Below are positions 6,456-8,049 of a stretch of 8,049 nucleotides of DNA, in pieces (within the stretch, counting starts at the first letter, position 1; every line of letters begins with the position of its first letter). The notes under the pieces are model-generated. The model was not told the origin of the DNA. It worked only from the letters and a program-made list of their open reading frames with translations, and did no database searches. Made by a program: the position numbers and the translations under genes. Origin of the DNA: CAZNRY01 sp964575675. GTDB taxonomy: Bacteria > Eisenbacteria > RBG-16-71-46 > CAIMUX01 > VGJL01. The stretch lies in assembly GCA_964575675.1 (NCBI GenBank), contig CAZNRY010000173.1, positions 1 to 8,049 of the forward strand, given 5' to 3'.

Positions 6456-6463
6456 TTGTACAA
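6456..6463. repeat. TTGTACAA palindrome in an AT-rich patch
   Basis: A perfect 8-bp palindrome, overlapping a GTAC-ATT-GTAC repeat (6451-6461) and followed by an A6 run (6462-6467). It sits between the divergent AT-hook and topoisomerase genes in otherwise GC-rich DNA. It could be a regulator site or part of a promoter; nothing in the sequence decides this. Confidence 0.35.
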
Positions 6464-6493
6464 AAAATGAACGGCTCCGCTCTCCCCGAGCCG
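6461..6493 (-). terminator. Rho-independent-terminator-like hairpin and T tract on the minus strand
   Basis: On the minus strand a CGGCTC/GAGCCG stem (6488-6493 with 6472-6477, 10-nt loop) is followed by TTCATTTTTTG. This is the usual shape of an intrinsic terminator, although the stem is only 6 bp. No minus-strand protein gene lies just upstream of it, so it may end a small RNA or block transcription running into the AT-hook promoter. Confidence 0.45.
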
Positions 6494-6547
6494 GCTCCGG
6501 CGCCGGACGCTCTCGGCGATTCGAGCGTCCATGACCGCTGCCGGAGC
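6472..6547. other. Compact structured element: three perfect stems, possible ncRNA or leader
   Basis: Stem A pairs 6472-6477 with 6488-6493. Directly next to it, an 8-bp stem pairs GCTCCGGC (6494-6501) with GCCGGAGC (6540-6547). This encloses a third stem, GGACGCTC (6505-6512) with GAGCGTCC (6523-6530). All three are exact, do not conflict and could stack. On the plus strand this would lie 86 nt before the topoisomerase VI B start. On the minus strand it would end in the T tract at 6462-6467. Strand and function are undecided, and I recognise no Rfam class. Confidence 0.4.
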
Positions 6548-6632
6548 GAAATTGGCTCTTGGAGTGTCGGCCAACTTCTGTTTCCCTCTACGGAGGCCAT
6601 CCGGGCGGGATCCCGGGGGCGGGAAGGGGAAT

Positions 6633-8049
6633 GTGGCAACGAAAGGGAAGAAGGGAGTCCGGATCGAGCAACTCGAGGTGCCATTCGGGGATGACCCCGC
6701 CGAGTCGGGCCGCGCCCGGGGCGGGGAGCGATCGCGGGCGGCGGATCTTCTTCGGACGCTCAAGGCGCCCTCCGGCGACAAGCCCAGCGGCAAGACCCCG
6801 CAGAGGGCCCGGCCCGAACCGGTCCAGGTTAGACCCCGGCGCCCCCGCGGGGAGGCCCGCGCGGGCCGTTCCGCGGCCGATCTGGCGACGAAGCAGAGGG
6901 ACATCTCGGTCAGCGAGTTCTTCGCCAAGAACCGCCACCTGCTCGGCTTTGACAATCCGTCCAAGGCCCTTCTCACGACCGTTCGCGAGGCGGTCGACAA
7001 CTCGTTGGACGCCTGTGAGGAAGCGCAGATCCTTCCCGATCTCCACGTCGAGATCGTTCCGCAGGGCGAGGAACGCTTTCGCGTGATCGTTCAGGACAAC
7101 GGCCCCGGGATCGTGCGGGCTCAGGTTCCCAAGATCTTCGGGCAGCTCCTCTATGGGTCGAAATTCCACACGCTCAAGCAGTCCCGCGGGCAGCAGGGGA
7201 TCGGCATCTCGGCCGCGGGAATGTACGGCATGCTGACGAGCGGCCGGCCGATGGTGATCATCACCCGGACCGACGCCCGCCAGCCGGCGCACTACCTGGA
7301 GCTGCGAATCGACACGCAGCGAAACCGTCCCGAGATACTGATCGACAAGGAGGTGCCCTGGGACGCGGAGCACGGGACCCGGGTCGAGATCACCCTGTCG
7401 GGGACGTACAAAAAGGGCCGGCACTCAGTGGACGGCTATCTGCGCCAGGTCGCGATCGCCAATCCGCATGCCCGGATCGCCTACCTCCCGCCCTCGACGG
7501 ACGGACCGGCGGACCCGGTCGTATTCGAGCGGGTGAGCAACGATCTTCCGCCCGAACCGAAAGAGATCAAGCCGCATCCCTACGGGGTCGAGCTCGGCGT
7601 CCTGCTGAAGATGCTCAAGGCGACGGAAGCGCGGACGCTGCGGTCCTTCCTCCAGGTCGAGTTCTCGAGGGTCTCGGCCACGACCGCCGATTCCATCGTC
7701 GCGCTCGCGAAGCTCGGAGGAGACACGAAACCGGGGCGGATCGCGCTGGACGGAGCCGAGCACCTGCACAAGGCGATGAATGAGACGAAGATCATGGCGC
7801 CGCCGACGAACTGCATCGTTCCGATCGGCGAGGAGCTGCTTCTCCACGCCCTGAAGCAAGAGCTCGATGCGGATTTTCACGCGGTAGTGAGCCGGCCGCC
7901 GACGGTTTATCGCGGCAATCCGTTCCTGATCGAGGCGGGGCTCGCATGGGGAGGTAATCTCCCGGCGGACGAAGCGTTCACGCTCTACCGGTATGCGAAC
8001 CGGGTGCCGCTGCTCTACCAGCAGTCGGCGTGCGCGATCACGAAGGCGG
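6633..8049 (+). CDS. top6B: DNA topoisomerase VI subunit B (3' partial)
   Basis: This is the ATPase subunit of the type IIB topoisomerase that passes one DNA duplex through a double-strand break made by subunit A; it runs off the right edge with 472 codons visible. It carries the GHKL (Bergerat) ATPase motifs: REAVDNSLDA at 118-127 (N box, Glu119 and Asn123), DNGPG at 155-159 and RGQQGIGISAAG at 185-196. ISVSEFFAKNRHLLGFDNP (91-109) is the typical N-terminal strap. A helix-two-turns-helix region (about 316-388) and the transducer start follow (PPTNCIVPIGEE at 390-401 and NRVPLLYQQSACAIT near the edge). GTG 6633 is the chosen start, with GGAAGGGG (6622-6629) just upstream. The first 90 residues, rich in Arg, Pro, Gly and Ala, form an extension that archaeal homologues lack. 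No ATG lies between 6633 and the conserved core, so a long extension is likely whichever start is used. Subunit A probably follows outside the window. The enzyme is typical of archaea and plants and sporadic in bacteria. Confidence 0.95.
   Translation, partial: MATKGKKGVRIEQLEVPFGDDPAESGRARGGERSRAADLLRTLKAPSGDKPSGKTPQRARPEPVQVRPRRPRGEARAGRSAADLATKQRDISVSEFFAKNRHLLGFDNPSKALLTTVREAVDNSLDACEEAQILPDLHVEIVPQGEERFRVIVQDNGPGIVRAQVPKIFGQLLYGSKFHTLKQSRGQQGIGISAAGMYGMLTSGRPMVIITRTDARQPAHYLELRIDTQRNRPEILIDKEVPWDAEHGTRVEITLSGTYKKGRHSVDGYLRQVAIANPHARIAYLPPSTDGPADPVVFERVSNDLPPEPKEIKPHPYGVELGVLLKMLKATEARTLRSFLQVEFSRVSATTADSIVALAKLGGDTKPGRIALDGAEHLHKAMNETKIMAPPTNCIVPIGEELLLHALKQELDADFHAVVSRPPTVYRGNPFLIEAGLAWGGNLPADEAFTLYRYANRVPLLYQQSACAITKA

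Larger units (their letters stand above)
6186..6632. other. 447-nt divergent intergenic region
   Basis: This gap separates the AT-hook gene (leftward) from the topoisomerase VI B gene (rightward). Its left part holds the AT-hook promoter and leader, and its right part holds the TTGTACAA patch and the stems at 6472-6547. I see no convincing coding sequence on either strand. I also see no clear sigma-70 promoter for the rightward gene, although the AT-rich patch near 6451-6468 is the most likely location. Confidence 0.6.

Noticed and set aside
6588..7880. Minus-strand open frames opposite topoisomerase VI B
   Set aside because: The plus strand here encodes unmistakable topoisomerase VI B motifs; the reverse frames are shadows.
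1..8049. CRISPR arrays, tRNA or rRNA genes, insertion sequences, attachment sites
   Set aside because: Reading both strands I found no regularly spaced repeats, no cloverleaf with a plausible anticodon, no transposase or integrase and no terminal inverted repeats.

Overview
The window is GC-rich, densely coded bacterial DNA, apparently chromosomal. It carries six protein-coding genes, two of them cut by the window edges, and no rRNA, tRNA, insertion sequence or CRISPR array that I can see. A secreted M1 peptidase ending in a FlgD-like Ig domain, a Thermotoga-type iron-sulphur tryptophanyl-tRNA synthetase, a two-subunit class I fumarase and a bacterial topoisomerase VI B subunit fit an uncultured high-GC lineage of the Eisenbacteria / Latescibacteria / Krumholzibacteria kind. 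This placement is inference only.

Layout. (1) 3-1505, plus: C-terminal part of a zinc-dependent M1 aminopeptidase followed by two Ig-like domains. It converges on (2) 1538-2791, minus: a 12-helix MFS transporter. (3) 2803-3390 and 3419-4303, minus: beta and alpha subunits of a class I [4Fe-4S] fumarate hydratase. (4) 4464-5459, minus: trpS, with a good sigma-70-type promoter at 5512-5541. (5) 5721-6185, minus: a small, very basic protein with a helix-turn-helix-like N-terminus and AT-hook motifs. It has its own promoter at 6333-6361 and a 141-nt structured leader. (6) 6633 to the right edge, plus: topoisomerase VI subunit B, transcribed divergently from (5).

The four minus-strand genes trpS, fumarase alpha, fumarase beta and MFS run in one direction with gaps of 160, 28 and 12 nt. 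The last three look like one operon. TrpS and the fumarase alpha subunit both carry cysteines placed to bind a [4Fe-4S] cluster, which suggests an anaerobic or low-oxygen life, although the pairing may be coincidental.

The least explained part is 6186-6632, between the AT-hook gene and the topoisomerase gene. It holds a perfect 8-bp inverted repeat at the predicted transcription start of the AT-hook gene, a TTGTACAA palindrome, and a compact set of three perfect stems (6472-6547) followed on the minus strand by a T6 tract. This could be a terminator, a small RNA or a structured leader. I do not see a complete undescribed system in the window. The best leads are the HTH/AT-hook protein with its regulatory region, its pairing with topoisomerase VI, and the long N-terminal extension of topoisomerase VI B.
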